The translations under genes were made by a program, and so were the position numbers. A stretch of DNA of 38,052 bases from contig JAIMAL010000023.1 of NCBI GenBank assembly GCA_023511995.1, positions 1-38,052 of the forward strand. The letters are read 5' to 3'. Numbering within the stretch: position 1 is the stretch's first letter; every line of letters starts with the position of its first letter. The DNA is from Burkholderiales bacterium. Lineage in GTDB: Bacteria; Pseudomonadota; Gammaproteobacteria; Burkholderiales; Thiobacteraceae. Shown piece by piece: positions 12,109-20,293 of this stretch. The notes under the pieces are model-generated. The model worked only from the letters and a program-made list of their open reading frames with translations. It had not been told where the DNA came from and made no database searches.

Positions 12109-13094
12109 CACCGCCCCTTTTCATCCTGCCCCCCTGGCTCAAGGATTTCCGCGCCATTGCCGTGGCCCTGCTGTCGGAAGAAGGGGAGATCATCGAGGCC
12201 AACGAGGGGTTTGTCGCCACCCTCGCCGGTCTCGCTGAAGGCACCCCCTCAAGCGTCTTCATCGAGCCCAGCTTCGCCCTGCTGCGCGCCTCGCCGGCGC
12301 AGGCCGACGGGCTGGTCTATCAGGGTCTGTTGCGGCTGGGTGCGCCGGACGGCCCCCAGCGTTCCCTCGCCGGCCGGGTCTATCGCATGAACCGCCTGCT
12401 TTTCGTCGCCGCCGAGATGGACATCAGCGCCTTCGAGGAGCAGAGCCAGGAGCTGGCCAAGACCCGGCAGGAACTGGACGAAGTGCGCCGGGTCCTCACC
12501 CGCCGCGGCCATGCCCTGCAACAGGCGCTGGACGAGATCGCCCAGTTGAAGCGCCTCGATACCGTGACGGGGCTGGCCAACCGGGCCGTGCTGGATCAAC
12601 GCATGGAGGATGAAATCCGGCGCTGGGAGCGCTCGCGGCGGCCCCTCGCTCTGCTGCTCATGGACATCGACAATTTCACCGCCATCAACGAAAACTACGG
12701 CCGCGAGGTGGGCGACGAGATCCTCGCCCACATCGCCACGCTGGTGAAACAGGCGGTGCGGGGCGTCGATCTTGCCGTGCGCTATGGCGGACAGGAATTC
12801 GCCCTGCTCCTGCCGGAGACCAACGAAATGGGCGCCATCATCGTCGCCGAGCGGATTCGCATGGAGCTCGAGGGGCAACTGATCCTGCCCGTGCTGGAAC
12901 CCATTACCGCCAGCTTCGGTGCCGCCACCTACATCGGCGGCGAAACCCGCGCCGAGTTCTATGCCCGGGCCTGGCGTGCCCTCAAGCATTCCAAGAGCCA
13001 TGGCAAGAACTGCGTCACCATGGCCGGCGTGGTGGCGGAGTGTGACCATCTCTACCAGGGGGGCGGCGTCCTGCAAGCCGGTTCGGAGGCATGA
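12105..13094 (+). CDS. PAS-like plus GGDEF protein with a GGQEF active site
   Basis: A 329-residue cytoplasmic protein. Residues about 12-105 look like a PAS-type sensor (LLSEEGEIIEANEGF), 110-148 are probably coiled coil, and 150-315 form a GGDEF domain. Metal-site MDIDNF (Asp187) and the guanine contacts INEN and VGDE are present, as is the RxxD inhibitory site (RGVD, 219-222). The signature loop is GGQEF (228-232), with Gln where Asp or Glu is normal. In characterised cyclases the acidic residue at this position is needed for catalysis, so the protein may be a c-di-GMP or GTP-binding effector, not a cyclase. The start is GTG at 12105 with GAAGGAGGGC upstream. It overlaps manC and cysM by 4 bases each. 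Confidence 0.88.
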   Translation: MTPPLFILPPWLKDFRAIAVALLSEEGEIIEANEGFVATLAGLAEGTPSSVFIEPSFALLRASPAQADGLVYQGLLRLGAPDGPQRSLAGRVYRMNRLLFVAAEMDISAFEEQSQELAKTRQELDEVRRVLTRRGHALQQALDEIAQLKRLDTVTGLANRAVLDQRMEDEIRRWERSRRPLALLLMDIDNFTAINENYGREVGDEILAHIATLVKQAVRGVDLAVRYGGQEFALLLPETNEMGAIIVAERIRMELEGQLILPVLEPITASFGAATYIGGETRAEFYARAWRALKHSKSHGKNCVTMAGVVAECDHLYQGGGVLQAGSEA

Positions 13095-13981
13095 TGTTCC
13101 ACACCATCGAACATTTCGTCGGCAACACGCCATTGGTGAAACTCAAACGCCTGCCCGGCAACACCACGAACACCGTGCTGGTGAAGCTGGAGGGCAACAA
13201 CCCGGCGGGCTCGGTGAAGGACCGTCCGGCGCTGTCCATGATCATGCGTGCCGAGGCGCGCGGTGAAATCAAGCCCGGTGACACCCTCATCGAGGCCACC
13301 AGCGGCAACACCGGGATCGCGCTCGCCATGGCGGCCGCCATTCGCGGCTATCGCCTGATCCTGGTCATGCCGGAGCACATGAGTGTGGAACGCCGCCAGG
13401 TGATGCGCGCCTTTGGTGCCGAGATCATCCTCACCTCCCGCGAGGGCAGCATGGAGGAGGCCATCGACGTGGCCAACCGCCTGCAGGCGGAAGGCAAAGG
13501 ACGCATCCTCAACCAGTTCGCCAACCCTGACAATCCCCAGGCCCATTACGAAGGCACAGGGCCGGAAATCTGGCGCGATACCGGCGGCACCCTCACCCAC
13601 TTCGTCTCCAGCATGGGCACCACCGGCACCATCATGGGCTGCTCCCGCTATTTCAAGGAAAAAAATCCCGCCATCCAGATCATCGGCGTGCAGCCGGAGG
13701 AGGGGGCGCAAATCCCGGGCATCCGCAAATGGCCGCCGGAGTATTTGCCCAAGATCTACGATCCCAGCCGCGTGGACCGCATCCTCTACGTGAGCCAGCA
13801 GGAGGCGGAGGAAATGACCCGGCGCCTTGCCCGCGAGGAAGGCATCTTCGCTGGCATTTCTTCTGGTGGCGCGCTGGCGGCGGCGCTGCGGGTGTCAGCG
13901 GAGGTGGAGAACGCGGTGATCGTCTCCATCGTCTGCGACCGCGGCGACCGTTATCTTTCCACGGGTGTGTTCCCCGCTTGA
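13091..13981 (+). CDS. cysM: Cysteine synthase B
   Basis: A 296-residue PLP-dependent O-acetylserine sulfhydrylase of the CysM type, which makes cysteine from O-acetylserine with sulfide or thiosulfate. Lys43 in NPAGSVKDRPA is the Schiff-base lysine, EATSGNTGIALA binds substrate, and SSMGTTGTIMG is the phosphate-binding loop. The B isoform is suggested by the CysM-like FKEKNPAIQIIGVQPEEGAQIPGI region (split here: FKEKNPAIQI, then IGVQPEEGAQIPGI) and the short length. It starts inside the stop of the GGDEF gene (ATGA), and the next gene begins 5 bases after its stop. Confidence 0.94.
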   Translation: MMFHTIEHFVGNTPLVKLKRLPGNTTNTVLVKLEGNNPAGSVKDRPALSMIMRAEARGEIKPGDTLIEATSGNTGIALAMAAAIRGYRLILVMPEHMSVERRQVMRAFGAEIILTSREGSMEEAIDVANRLQAEGKGRILNQFANPDNPQAHYEGTGPEIWRDTGGTLTHFVSSMGTTGTIMGCSRYFKEKNPAIQIIGVQPEEGAQIPGIRKWPPEYLPKIYDPSRVDRILYVSQQEAEEMTRRLAREEGIFAGISSGGALAAALRVSAEVENAVIVSIVCDRGDRYLSTGVFPA

Positions 13982-13986
13982 ACCCC

Positions 13987-15939
13987 GTGGGTGACACCCC
14001 GCGGCTCATTCTTGCCCTGCTGTGCTTTTTTCCCGCCTTCGCCTTGGCCAGTTCCCAGCTCAACCTGGACCTGGGCGGGCTTAAGGGCCCCGGCTTTGCG
14101 GCTCGGGGCGTGCGGCTCACCCTGTCCCTCGCCGGGCAACGGCCGGCGAGCCTCGACATCGCCGCCCTCACGGTGGGAAAGCAGCGTTTCCATGACCTGC
14201 ACCTTGCCTGCCAGCAGACCCAGTTCACCGCCGACCGTGTCGTCTGCGATGCGGGGCGCCTCAATTTCCTGCCGGACCTGGCCCTGCGGCTGGTTTATGA
14301 CCGCGAGCGGCGGGAGCTGGAAATCGCCCTCGGCAAGGAAGACGAAAGCTGGCGGCTTTCCCGCCGCCTGGGGGTCACCACCCTGCGGGTCGAAGGGGGC
14401 CGGATCAAGCGGTTCGCGGACTGGCTTTTAAGGCCGCTCCCCCTCACCGGCGGCCGGGTCGATGCCACGCTTGTCTGGCAGGCGGGTGATGCCGCCCTTT
14501 CCCTGGAGGGACGGCTGCGGGAGGTGGCCTTCTCCGACGTCCAGGGACTGCACGCGGGAGAAGGGCTTGCCCTGAGCTTTGCCCTCAAGGCGCGCCGGCA
14601 GACCGACTGGCAGGTGACAGGCAAGCTGAGCTGGGAGGCGGGCGAACTCTTCTGGTCCCCCTTTTACTTCGGCAATGAGCCGCGGCGGCTGCAATTTGCC
14701 GGCCGCTTCGATGGCCGCGAATTCATCCTGGATGACGCGCGCCTTCATGTGCCCAGTCTGGGGGAGGTGACCGCGAGTGCCCGCTTCGATGGGGGGACGC
14801 GGCAGTTGCAAGCGTTTTCCGTCGCGACTGAGGCGTTGGCTGTCGGCCCCGTCTATGACCTCTTCGTCAAACCCCTGATGGCGGGGCGCCTGTCCGGCGC
14901 CCTTGTGGTCACGGGCCGGGCGCGGGGGCGCATGACCATGGAGGCGGGTGAGCCCGCGCAGATCGAGCTTACGGTGCAGGACGGCCGGGTGGCCCACGAA
15001 AAAGACCTCTTTGCCCTGGAGGGGGTGAGGCTCGATATGATCTGGCGGCGCGGTGGGGAGGGAGAGGGGCAACTCGCTGCAGAGGGGGGACGCTTCCGTG
15101 GGCTTGCCTTGGGGGCCTTCCGCGCGCCCCTTCGGTTCACCGCCACGGGTGTGGGGATCGAGGCGCTCACGATCCCCGTCCTCGATGGTGCCCTCATCCT
15201 CTCCCACCTTGCCCTCGGCCGCGGCGAGACGGGTTGGCAGGCCGCGGGGGAAGCCCAGTTGAGACCGGTGTCCATGGAGGCTTTGTCCATGGCCCTCGGT
15301 TGGCCCCGCATGCACGGCACGGTATCCGGCATCGTGCCGCGGGTCCGCTGGGAGAAGGACACGCTCAGCATGGATGGGGCCCTGCTTTTGCACGTGTTTG
15401 ACGGAACGGTGGTGGTGAAGAATCTGCGCGTGGAGCATCTGACGCAGGGGGCAAACCTCACCGAGGCGGAAGTGGACATGGGGAACCTCGATCTCGACCT
15501 CCTGACGCGCACTTTTTCCTTTGGTCGCATGGAAGGAAGGGTGGATGTGGTGGTGCGGGACCTTGCCCTCATCAACGGCCGTCCCGTGCGGTTTTCCGCT
15601 TCCGTGGCGAGCAGCGCCGGGGATTATCCCCGCCGCATCTCCCAGCGCGCCGTGGACAACATCGCCGCCCTCGGTGGCGGCACCGCCGCGCCCCTAAAGA
15701 AAACCTTCTTGCGCGTTTTCGAGGATTTTCGCTACCGCCGGCTGGGGCTCGCAGGAAGGCTTGCGGACAACGTGCTCACCCTTGCCGGTTTGACCGCCCA
15801 CGATGGGGGCTTCGTCATCGTCGAAGGCGGCGGGATTCCCGCCCTGACGGTCATCGGCTACAATCGCCAGGTCGATTGGAAGGAACTGACGGAGCGGTTG
15901 TCCCGCATCCGGCAGGGTGCTTCCCCCGTCATCCGATGA
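13987..15939 (+). CDS. YdbH-like intermembrane lipid-transport protein
   Basis: A 650-residue protein with an N-terminal signal or membrane-anchor segment (TPRLILALLCFFPAFALA) followed by almost uninterrupted beta-strand-like sequence, as expected of an AsmA-like repeating beta-groove. The C-terminal part has the YdbH-type signatures QRAVDNIAALGGG and FRYRRLGLAGRL. In E. coli YdbH works with YhdP and TamB in moving phospholipids to the outer membrane, partnered by YnbE and YdbL. Here the two downstream genes occupy the same positions, which is the strongest support. The start is probably GTG at 13987, 5 bases after cysM; a TTG at 13978 is an alternative. It is shorter than E. coli YdbH (about 880 residues). 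Confidence 0.8.
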   Translation: MGDTPRLILALLCFFPAFALASSQLNLDLGGLKGPGFAARGVRLTLSLAGQRPASLDIAALTVGKQRFHDLHLACQQTQFTADRVVCDAGRLNFLPDLALRLVYDRERRELEIALGKEDESWRLSRRLGVTTLRVEGGRIKRFADWLLRPLPLTGGRVDATLVWQAGDAALSLEGRLREVAFSDVQGLHAGEGLALSFALKARRQTDWQVTGKLSWEAGELFWSPFYFGNEPRRLQFAGRFDGREFILDDARLHVPSLGEVTASARFDGGTRQLQAFSVATEALAVGPVYDLFVKPLMAGRLSGALVVTGRARGRMTMEAGEPAQIELTVQDGRVAHEKDLFALEGVRLDMIWRRGGEGEGQLAAEGGRFRGLALGAFRAPLRFTATGVGIEALTIPVLDGALILSHLALGRGETGWQAAGEAQLRPVSMEALSMALGWPRMHGTVSGIVPRVRWEKDTLSMDGALLLHVFDGTVVVKNLRVEHLTQGANLTEAEVDMGNLDLDLLTRTFSFGRMEGRVDVVVRDLALINGRPVRFSASVASSAGDYPRRISQRAVDNIAALGGGTAAPLKKTFLRVFEDFRYRRLGLAGRLADNVLTLAGLTAHDGGFVIVEGGGIPALTVIGYNRQVDWKELTERLSRIRQGASPVIR

Positions 15940-15947
15940 GGACTCCC

Positions 15948-16121
15948 ATGCGCTGTCTTCTGCAACTGGCGGCCCTGACGCTGGTCACAGTGCAGGGCGC
16001 GGCCTGTGTCACCATCAACATCTATTTTCCGGCTGCAGCCGCGGAGAAGGCGGCCGACCGCATCATCGACGAAGTGTGGCAGCTCAAGCCGGAGGCGGCC
16101 ACCGGGGAGAAGCCCAAATGA
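15948..16121 (+). CDS. Small YnbE-position lipoprotein
   Basis: A 57-residue probable outer-membrane lipoprotein. After a signal sequence (MRCLLQLAALTLVTVQGAA) comes Cys20 and the sequence VTINIYFPAAAAEKAADRI, followed by DEVWQ. The lipobox GAAC has Gly at -3, which is atypical, so lipidation is likely but not certain. By position it corresponds to YnbE, which extends the beta-groove of YdbH to the outer membrane. The short VTINIYF strand would suit that job. The start at 15948 has GAGG about 7 bases upstream; an alternative ATG at 15936 overlaps the YdbH stop (ATGA) but lacks a ribosome site. Its stop overlaps the next start by 4 bases. Confidence 0.75.
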   Translation: MRCLLQLAALTLVTVQGAACVTINIYFPAAAAEKAADRIIDEVWQLKPEAATGEKPK

Positions 16122-16540
16122 GACAGCAGATCCGGTTGCTCTGGGCCCTGTTTCTCTTCCTTGTCTGGAGCAGTGCCTTGGCGCAGGGCGCCAATCTGGA
16201 CATCGACACGCCGGCCATCGCCGCCATCAAGGCGGCGCAACAGGCGCGCCACGTCCACCTCAAGCCCTATTACGAGAGCGGCGCCATTGGCCTCACCCGC
16301 GACGGCATGATTGCCCTGCGGGACGCAAGCCTGGTGCCCCTTGCCCAACGGGCCACGGTGAGCGCCCTGGTGGCGGAGGAGAATCGCGATCGGGCGGCGC
16401 TCTATCGGGAAATCGCCCGCGCCAACGGACATCCCGAATGGGAGGCCGACATCCGCGCCACCTTTGCCAACCGCTGGATTGCCAAGGCGCCGGCCGGCTG
16501 GTATGTGCAGAATGCAGCGGGGGAATGGGTCAGGAAGTAG
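16118..16540 (+). CDS. YdbL-like periplasmic protein (DUF1318)
   Basis: A 140-residue secreted protein with a signal peptide (MRQQIRLLWALFLFLVWSS, cleavage near ALAQG) and a helical YdbL/DUF1318 domain. Typical features are IKAAQQARHVHLKPYYESGAIG (read as IKAAQQARH, then LKPYYESGAIG), GLTRDGMIALRD, and the C-terminal PAGWYVQNAAGEWVRK. In E. coli YdbL is thought to modulate assembly of the YdbH-YnbE bridge. The ATGA overlap with the lipoprotein gene and the same order as in E. coli support one operon. The 3' end overlaps the convergent 90-residue gene by 11 bases. Confidence 0.85.
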   Translation: MRQQIRLLWALFLFLVWSSALAQGANLDIDTPAIAAIKAAQQARHVHLKPYYESGAIGLTRDGMIALRDASLVPLAQRATVSALVAEENRDRAALYREIARANGHPEWEADIRATFANRWIAKAPAGWYVQNAAGEWVRK

Positions 16541-16802
16541 GGCGGCGCGGCTGTGTATCCCAGGCGATGGCCCAGACATCCGTCCCCAGCGGCGAGGGCG
16601 GTGCAGGATTCCGGGTCTTCAGCAGACCATCGAGGAAGACGAGCTCCGCCCAGGCCTCTTCGTCGAAACCATGGCGCTCCGGCCGCTGCCGGCTGGTGAA
16701 GAGGAGCGCCTCCAGGTAGCGGGACGCCTCCGCATCGTTTCGCCAGGTTTCCGTCAGCCGGCGGACGATGTGGGGAAAACGCAGTTCCAGCGCACTGTGC
16801 AT
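16530..16802 (-). CDS. Small conserved hypothetical protein
   Basis: A 90-residue soluble protein with no recognised domain. The start MHSALELRFPHIVRRLTETW resembles a family of short betaproteobacterial proteins I know only as hypothetical. It is helical and charged, with a recurrent LEALLFTSR-type segment and a Pro-rich stretch (NPAPPSPLGTD) near the end. The start at 16802 has GGGGAGA six bases upstream, which is better than an alternative ATG 27 bases before it. It converges with the YdbL-like gene and diverges from the exonuclease gene across a 95-base gap. Confidence 0.65.
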   Translation of the reverse strand: MHSALELRFPHIVRRLTETWRNDAEASRYLEALLFTSRQRPERHGFDEEAWAELVFLDGLLKTRNPAPPSPLGTDVWAIAWDTQPRRPTS

Positions 16803-16897
16803 GGTGCTCTCCCCATGGGGTTTATTCATCTGGCATTGTGCGCCCTTCCTGAGGCAAGTCAAGGTCGCCCGGGTTTCCCTTTGGCAGGAGTTTTCCC

Positions 16898-17677
16898 ATG
16901 GTTCCCATTCTCGTCTTCGATATCGAAACCGTCCCCGATACGGAAGGGCTGCGTCGGTTGTGGCAGCTCGACGCCGGGGCAACGGCCGAGGAGATCGCGG
17001 AGATCGCCTTCCAGCGGCGTCGGCAGGCGACCGGCAGCGATTTTCTGCCCCATCATCTGCACCGGGTGATCGCCATCTCCTGCGTTTTGCGCAACGACGA
17101 GGGCTTCCGGGTCTGGTCCCTCGGCACGCCGGAGGCAGGCGAGCCGGAGCTCATCCAGCGTTTTTTCGACGGAATCGAGAAATACACACCGCAGCTCGTA
17201 TCCTGGAATGGCGGCGGCTTCGACCTGCCGGTCTTGCATTACCGCGCGCTGATCCACGGTCTGTCCGCGCCCCGTTACTGGGACATGGGGGAGGATGACC
17301 GCGAGTTCAAATGGAACAACTACATCAGTCGCTACCACACCCGCCATCTGGACCTCATGGACCTGCTCGCCCTCTACCAGCCGCGGGCGAATGTGCCTTT
17401 GGACGAACTGGCGCGGCTCATTGGCTTTCCCGGCAAGCTGGGGATGGACGGCTCCCAGGTGTGGTCGGCATGGTGCCGGGGTGAGATCGCCTCCATCCGC
17501 GCCTACTGCGAGACCGACGTGGTCAACACCTTCCTCGTTTACCTGCGCTTCCAGTTGCTGCGGGGTTTCCTCACCCGCGCCGCCTATGACGGCGAAGTGG
17601 CGCGGGTGCGCGACCATCTCGCCCAGTTGCCGGATGCCCACTGGCGGGAATACCTCGCCGCATGGAAGACCCCTTGA
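16898..17677 (+). CDS. 3'-5' exonuclease of the DnaQ fold (PolB exo2 type)
   Basis: A 259-residue exonuclease related to the proofreading domain of family B polymerases (PF10108 type). Exo I is FDIETVPD with Asp8 and Glu10, Exo II is [12 protein letters not shown] with the catalytic Asp, and Exo III is YCETDVVNT, all in the correct order and spacing. The polymerase part is absent, as is normal for this stand-alone family. Its biological substrate is not established. GGCAGGAG lies upstream of the ATG at 16898. It precedes rlmD by 37 bases and may share its transcript. Confidence 0.88.
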   Translation: MVPILVFDIETVPDTEGLRRLWQLDAGATAEEIAEIAFQRRRQATGSDFLPHHLHRVIAISCVLRNDEGFRVWSLGTPEAGEPELIQRFFDGIEKYTPQLVSWNGGGFDLPVLHYRALIHGLSAPRYWDMGEDDREFKWNNYISRYHTRHLDLMDLLALYQPRANVPLDELARLIGFPGKLGMDGSQVWSAWCRGEIASIRAYCETDVVNTFLVYLRFQLLRGFLTRAAYDGEVARVRDHLAQLPDAHWREYLAAWKTP

Positions 17678-17714
17678 GGTTCCCCGTCTTCCACCTTCTG
17701 CGCTGCCGCCTGCC

Positions 17715-19010
17715 ATGAGTGTTTACATCGAATCCCTGGATCACGAGGGGCGTGGGGTGACCCACGTGGAAGGCAAGGTCGTCTTCATCGAAGGCGCGCT
17801 GCCGGGGGAATGGGTGGAATACCGGACGTTGCGCCGCAAACCCACCTATGAGCTTGGGGAAGTGACACGGGTGGAAAAACCCAGCTTCATGCGCGTTGTC
17901 CCCCGCTGTCCCCATTTTGGTATCTGTGGCGGCTGTCTGCTGCAGCACATGGAAGCTTCCGCCCAGGTGGCCGCCAAACAGCGGGTGCTGGAGGAGAATC
18001 TGGCGCGGATCGGCAAGGTGGAGGCGGAGGAAATTCTGCCCGCAGTCCACGGCCCAGCCTGGGGCTACCGGCATCGGGCGCGTCTTTCGGTGCGGCTCGT
18101 GCCGAGGAAAGGTGGCGTGCTGGTGGGTTTCCACGAGCGCCGCAGCAGCTTTATTGCCGACATGCACCGCTGTGAGATCCTGCCGCCGCGCATCTCGGCC
18201 CTGATCGATCCTTTGCGGGAACTCATCGGCGCGCTGTCCATCCGTGACCGCGTGCCCCAGGTGGAGGTGGCGGTCGGTGAGGAGGGGGTGGTGCTGGTGC
18301 TGCGCATTCTCGAACCCCTCACGACGGACGACGAAATCCGGCTGCGGGATTTTGCCGACCGCTACGGCATTCAATGGTGGCTGCAGCCCAAGGGGCCGGA
18401 CAGCGTCTATCCCTTCTATCCCCTGGAAGCGCCGCCCTTGGCCTACACGTTGCCGGAATTTGGGCTCACGCTTCCCTTTTCGCCCACCGAGTTCACCCAG
18501 GTCAACTTCGCCATCAACCGCGTGCTGGTGCGGCGCGCCCTGCGCCTGTTGGATCCGCAGCCGGGCGAAAAAATCGCCGATCTCTTCTGTGGCCTGGGCA
18601 ATTTCAGCCTGCCCATGGCACGGCGTGGCGCGCAGGTGCTGGGTGTGGAAGGCAACCCGGCCCTGGTGGTGCGGGCCGGCGCCAATGCCCGCGCCAATGG
18701 CCTTGAGGGCACCGTCCATTTCGTCGCCGCCGATCTTTTTGCGGTGACGGAGGCGGCGCTGAAGGAGTTGGGCAGCTTCGACAAGATGCTCATCGATCCG
18801 CCCCGGGATGGCGCCATCGAAGTGGTCAAGGCTCTGGGGCCGGGCGCCCCGTGGCGCATCGTTTATGTCTCCTGCAGCCCCGCCACCCTGGCGCGGGATG
18901 CTGCGGTGCTCTGCCACGAGAAAGGCTATCGGCTCAAAGCCGCGGGCGTGGTGAACATGTTTCCCCACACCGGGCATGTGGAGTCCATCGCCCTCTTCGA
19001 GCGGGCATGA
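17715..19010 (+). CDS. rlmD: 23S rRNA (uracil(1939)-C(5))-methyltransferase RlmD
   Basis: A 431-residue RlmD (RumA), which methylates U1939 of 23S rRNA. An N-terminal TRAM domain (residues 1-55) binds RNA. A [4Fe-4S] site is formed by Cys65, Cys71, Cys74 ([10 protein letters not shown]) and Cys153. The Rossmann methyltransferase domain has [14 protein letters not shown] for SAM, DPPRDGA, and the catalytic Cys387 in [12 protein letters not shown]; the final [11 protein letters not shown] is typical. The ATG at 17715 gives the exact TRAM start, whereas the frame remains open far upstream across the exonuclease gene. The gene ends next to a hairpin that terminates the convergent gene. Confidence 0.96.
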   Translation: MSVYIESLDHEGRGVTHVEGKVVFIEGALPGEWVEYRTLRRKPTYELGEVTRVEKPSFMRVVPRCPHFGICGGCLLQHMEASAQVAAKQRVLEENLARIGKVEAEEILPAVHGPAWGYRHRARLSVRLVPRKGGVLVGFHERRSSFIADMHRCEILPPRISALIDPLRELIGALSIRDRVPQVEVAVGEEGVVLVLRILEPLTTDDEIRLRDFADRYGIQWWLQPKGPDSVYPFYPLEAPPLAYTLPEFGLTLPFSPTEFTQVNFAINRVLVRRALRLLDPQPGEKIADLFCGLGNFSLPMARRGAQVLGVEGNPALVVRAGANARANGLEGTVHFVAADLFAVTEAALKELGSFDKMLIDPPRDGAIEVVKALGPGAPWRIVYVSCSPATLARDAAVLCHEKGYRLKAAGVVNMFPHTGHVESIALFERA

Positions 19011-19014
19011 AAAA

Positions 19015-19035
19015 GGGGCGGCAAGGTGCCGCCCC
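19015..19035 (-). terminator. Intrinsic terminator of the BI-1 gene
   Basis: A perfect 9-bp stem, GGGGCGGCA with TGCCGCCCC, closes a 3-base loop. On the minus strand it is followed by TTTTTCATG, the classical T-tract, placing it 19 bases after the BI-1 stop. On the plus strand it lies directly after rlmD without a T-tract and could still slow read-through. Confidence 0.75.
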
Positions 19036-19053
19036 CCGTGGCGGAGGCAAGGC

Positions 19054-19755
19054 TCAGTCGTGCTCGCCCATGAAGAAACCCAAAAGACTCAGCAGACTCG
19101 TGAACAGGTTGTAGAGGGAGACATAGAGGCCGATAGTGGCCAGCACGTAATTGGTCTCCCCACCATTCACGATTTCCCCGGTCTGATAGAGGATCATGCC
19201 GCACATGAGCACGGCGAACAGCGCCGACACCGTGAGCGCAAGCTGGGGCAGCGGATGGCCGAGGAGGGCCGCCACCAGGGAGACGATGCCCGCGACGAAG
19301 GCCACCAGGACGCCGGCGAGGAGGAAACTTGCCATGAAGCTGAAATCCCGGCGGGAAGTCAGCGCATAGGCCGACAGGCCGAGGAAGGTGATGGCGGTGA
19401 TCCCCAGGGCGAGCATCACGATCTGCGCACCATTGGCGAGGCTCAGGTAATGGTTCAGCACCGGCCCCAGGCCGAAGCCCAAAAGTGCAGTGATGGCGAA
19501 GACCACACCGATGCCGGCCGCGGAGTGAGCGGTGCGCGGCAGGCCAAACCACAGCAGCGCCAGTGCCACCAGGCTGCTCACCAGGCCCACGCCATAGGGC
19601 AGGTGGATGACCATGGCGATGCCCGCCGTCACCGCACTGGTGAGAAGCGTCATCGCCAGCAGCGCATAGGTGTTGCGCAAAACCTTCTGCGCCGCGGGAA
19701 CGGCCGTGACCGCCGCAGGCATCGTGGAATGAGAGCTCGAAAGTTCAGGTTGCAT
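19054..19755 (-). CDS. Bax inhibitor-1/YccA family membrane protein
   Basis: A 233-residue inner-membrane protein with seven predicted hydrophobic segments, of the BI-1/YccA/YbhL (TMBIM) family. Members act as pH-sensitive calcium leak channels or, as for YccA, interact with the FtsH protease. The first segment (LRNTYALLAMTLLTSAVTAG) and the last cytoplasmic-side motif ETNYVLATIGLYVSLYNLF are typical, and the terminal SLLGFFMGEHD is close to the common family ending. The start at 19755 has an excellent AAAGGAG ribosome site; a longer frame from 19806 has none. It has its own promoter candidate and terminator, so it is probably monocistronic. Confidence 0.93.
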   Translation of the reverse strand: MQPELSSSHSTMPAAVTAVPAAQKVLRNTYALLAMTLLTSAVTAGIAMVIHLPYGVGLVSSLVALALLWFGLPRTAHSAAGIGVVFAITALLGFGLGPVLNHYLSLANGAQIVMLALGITAITFLGLSAYALTSRRDFSFMASFLLAGVLVAFVAGIVSLVAALLGHPLPQLALTVSALFAVLMCGMILYQTGEIVNGGETNYVLATIGLYVSLYNLFTSLLSLLGFFMGEHD

Positions 19756-19861
19756 GGATACTCCTTTGGAATCGAAAAACAGTACCGGCTGCTTCAAGGA
19801 AACCAACGCGGCCGGCTTTCCGCCCGCCTCTTCGGGAGAGGGCGGTCTTCAGGCTCCCGTA

Positions 19862-19890
19862 AGACTAGCCAAGGCCGTGAGAAGTTGCAA
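19862..19890 (-). promoter_or_regulatory. Possible promoter of the BI-1 gene
   Basis: On the minus strand TTGCAA (19885-19890) and TAGTCT (19862-19867) are separated by exactly 17 bases, a sigma-70-like arrangement with moderate matches. The resulting leader of about 100 bases would contain a GC-rich hairpin around 19820-19845. Confidence 0.35.
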
Positions 19891-19939
19891 TCGCGGGTGT
19901 CAGATGCCGTTTTCCCCAGTATCATTGCAGCGGTTTTGA

Positions 19940-20009
19940 CCCTGTCGCAGGCGACAGGGCAGTGGAGGCTAACGTTCGCCCAGGCGAACGTTAAGCCCGC
20001 GCGAGCGGG
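19940..20009. repeat. Three consecutive palindromes upstream of tRNA-Ser
   Basis: Three hairpin-forming units follow each other: CCCTGTCGC/GCGACAGGG (19940-19959, 2-base loop), TAACGTTCGCC/GGCGAACGTTA (19970-19993, 2-base loop, extendable over a bulged A), and CCCGC-GCGA-GCGGG (19996-20009, a GNRA loop). A smaller CCGCC/GGCGG stem follows at 20025-20041. The array lies between the BI-1 promoter and tRNA-Ser. It resembles a compound extragenic palindromic element; no IS ends or integrase lie nearby. Confidence 0.7.
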
Positions 20010-20047
20010 AGGCCGGAACTAAAACCGCCAGGGAAAGGCGGGTCATC

Positions 20048-20137
20048 GGAGGCGTGGCCGAGTGGTTTAAGGCAGCGGTCTTGAAAACCGCCAGGGGTTT
20101 GCGCCCCTCGTGAGTTCGAATCTCACCGCCTCCGCCA
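20048..20137 (+). tRNA. tRNA-Ser(UGA)
   Basis: A 90-base class II tRNA with encoded CCA. The acceptor stem GGAGGCG pairs with CGCCTCC, the anticodon stem GCGGT/ACCGC frames CTTGAAA with anticodon TGA at 20082-20084, and the T arm contains GTTCGAATC. The long variable arm is that of serine tRNA. It would read UCA and, with wobble, other UCN codons. The D arm starts at GGCCGAGTGGTT as usual. Confidence 0.97.
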
Positions 20138-20235
20138 GTTTGCGGGCGCAGCCGCCCATGCCAGGGAAGGCTGCGCAATGATGCCAGCGGTCTGGGGCAC
20201 ACGCCTCCTGGCTTTGGCGCACGAGCAAACAAGAA

Positions 20236-20263
20236 AGGGCTGCCCGGGGGCAGCCCTCTTTGT
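20236..20263 (+). terminator. Terminator after tRNA-Ser, probably bidirectional
   Basis: AGGGCTGCC (20236-20244) pairs with GGCAGCCCT (20249-20257) around a 4-base loop and is followed by CTTTGTTTC. On the other strand the same stem is followed by TTTCTTGTTT, so it can also end the convergent tRNA-Arg transcript. Between it and the tRNA a second weaker inverted repeat, GCGCAGCC/GGCTGCGC (20146-20176), is present. Confidence 0.7.
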
Positions 20264-20293
20264 TTCAGCCTTGTTGACTGGCTGAATGGTGAC

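Noticed and set aside
19960-20000. Integron attC-like site suggested by GGCTAAC and GTTAAGC
   Set aside because: Only one of the two core sites fits the consensus, the distance between them is far too short, and no integron integrase or cassette is nearby.
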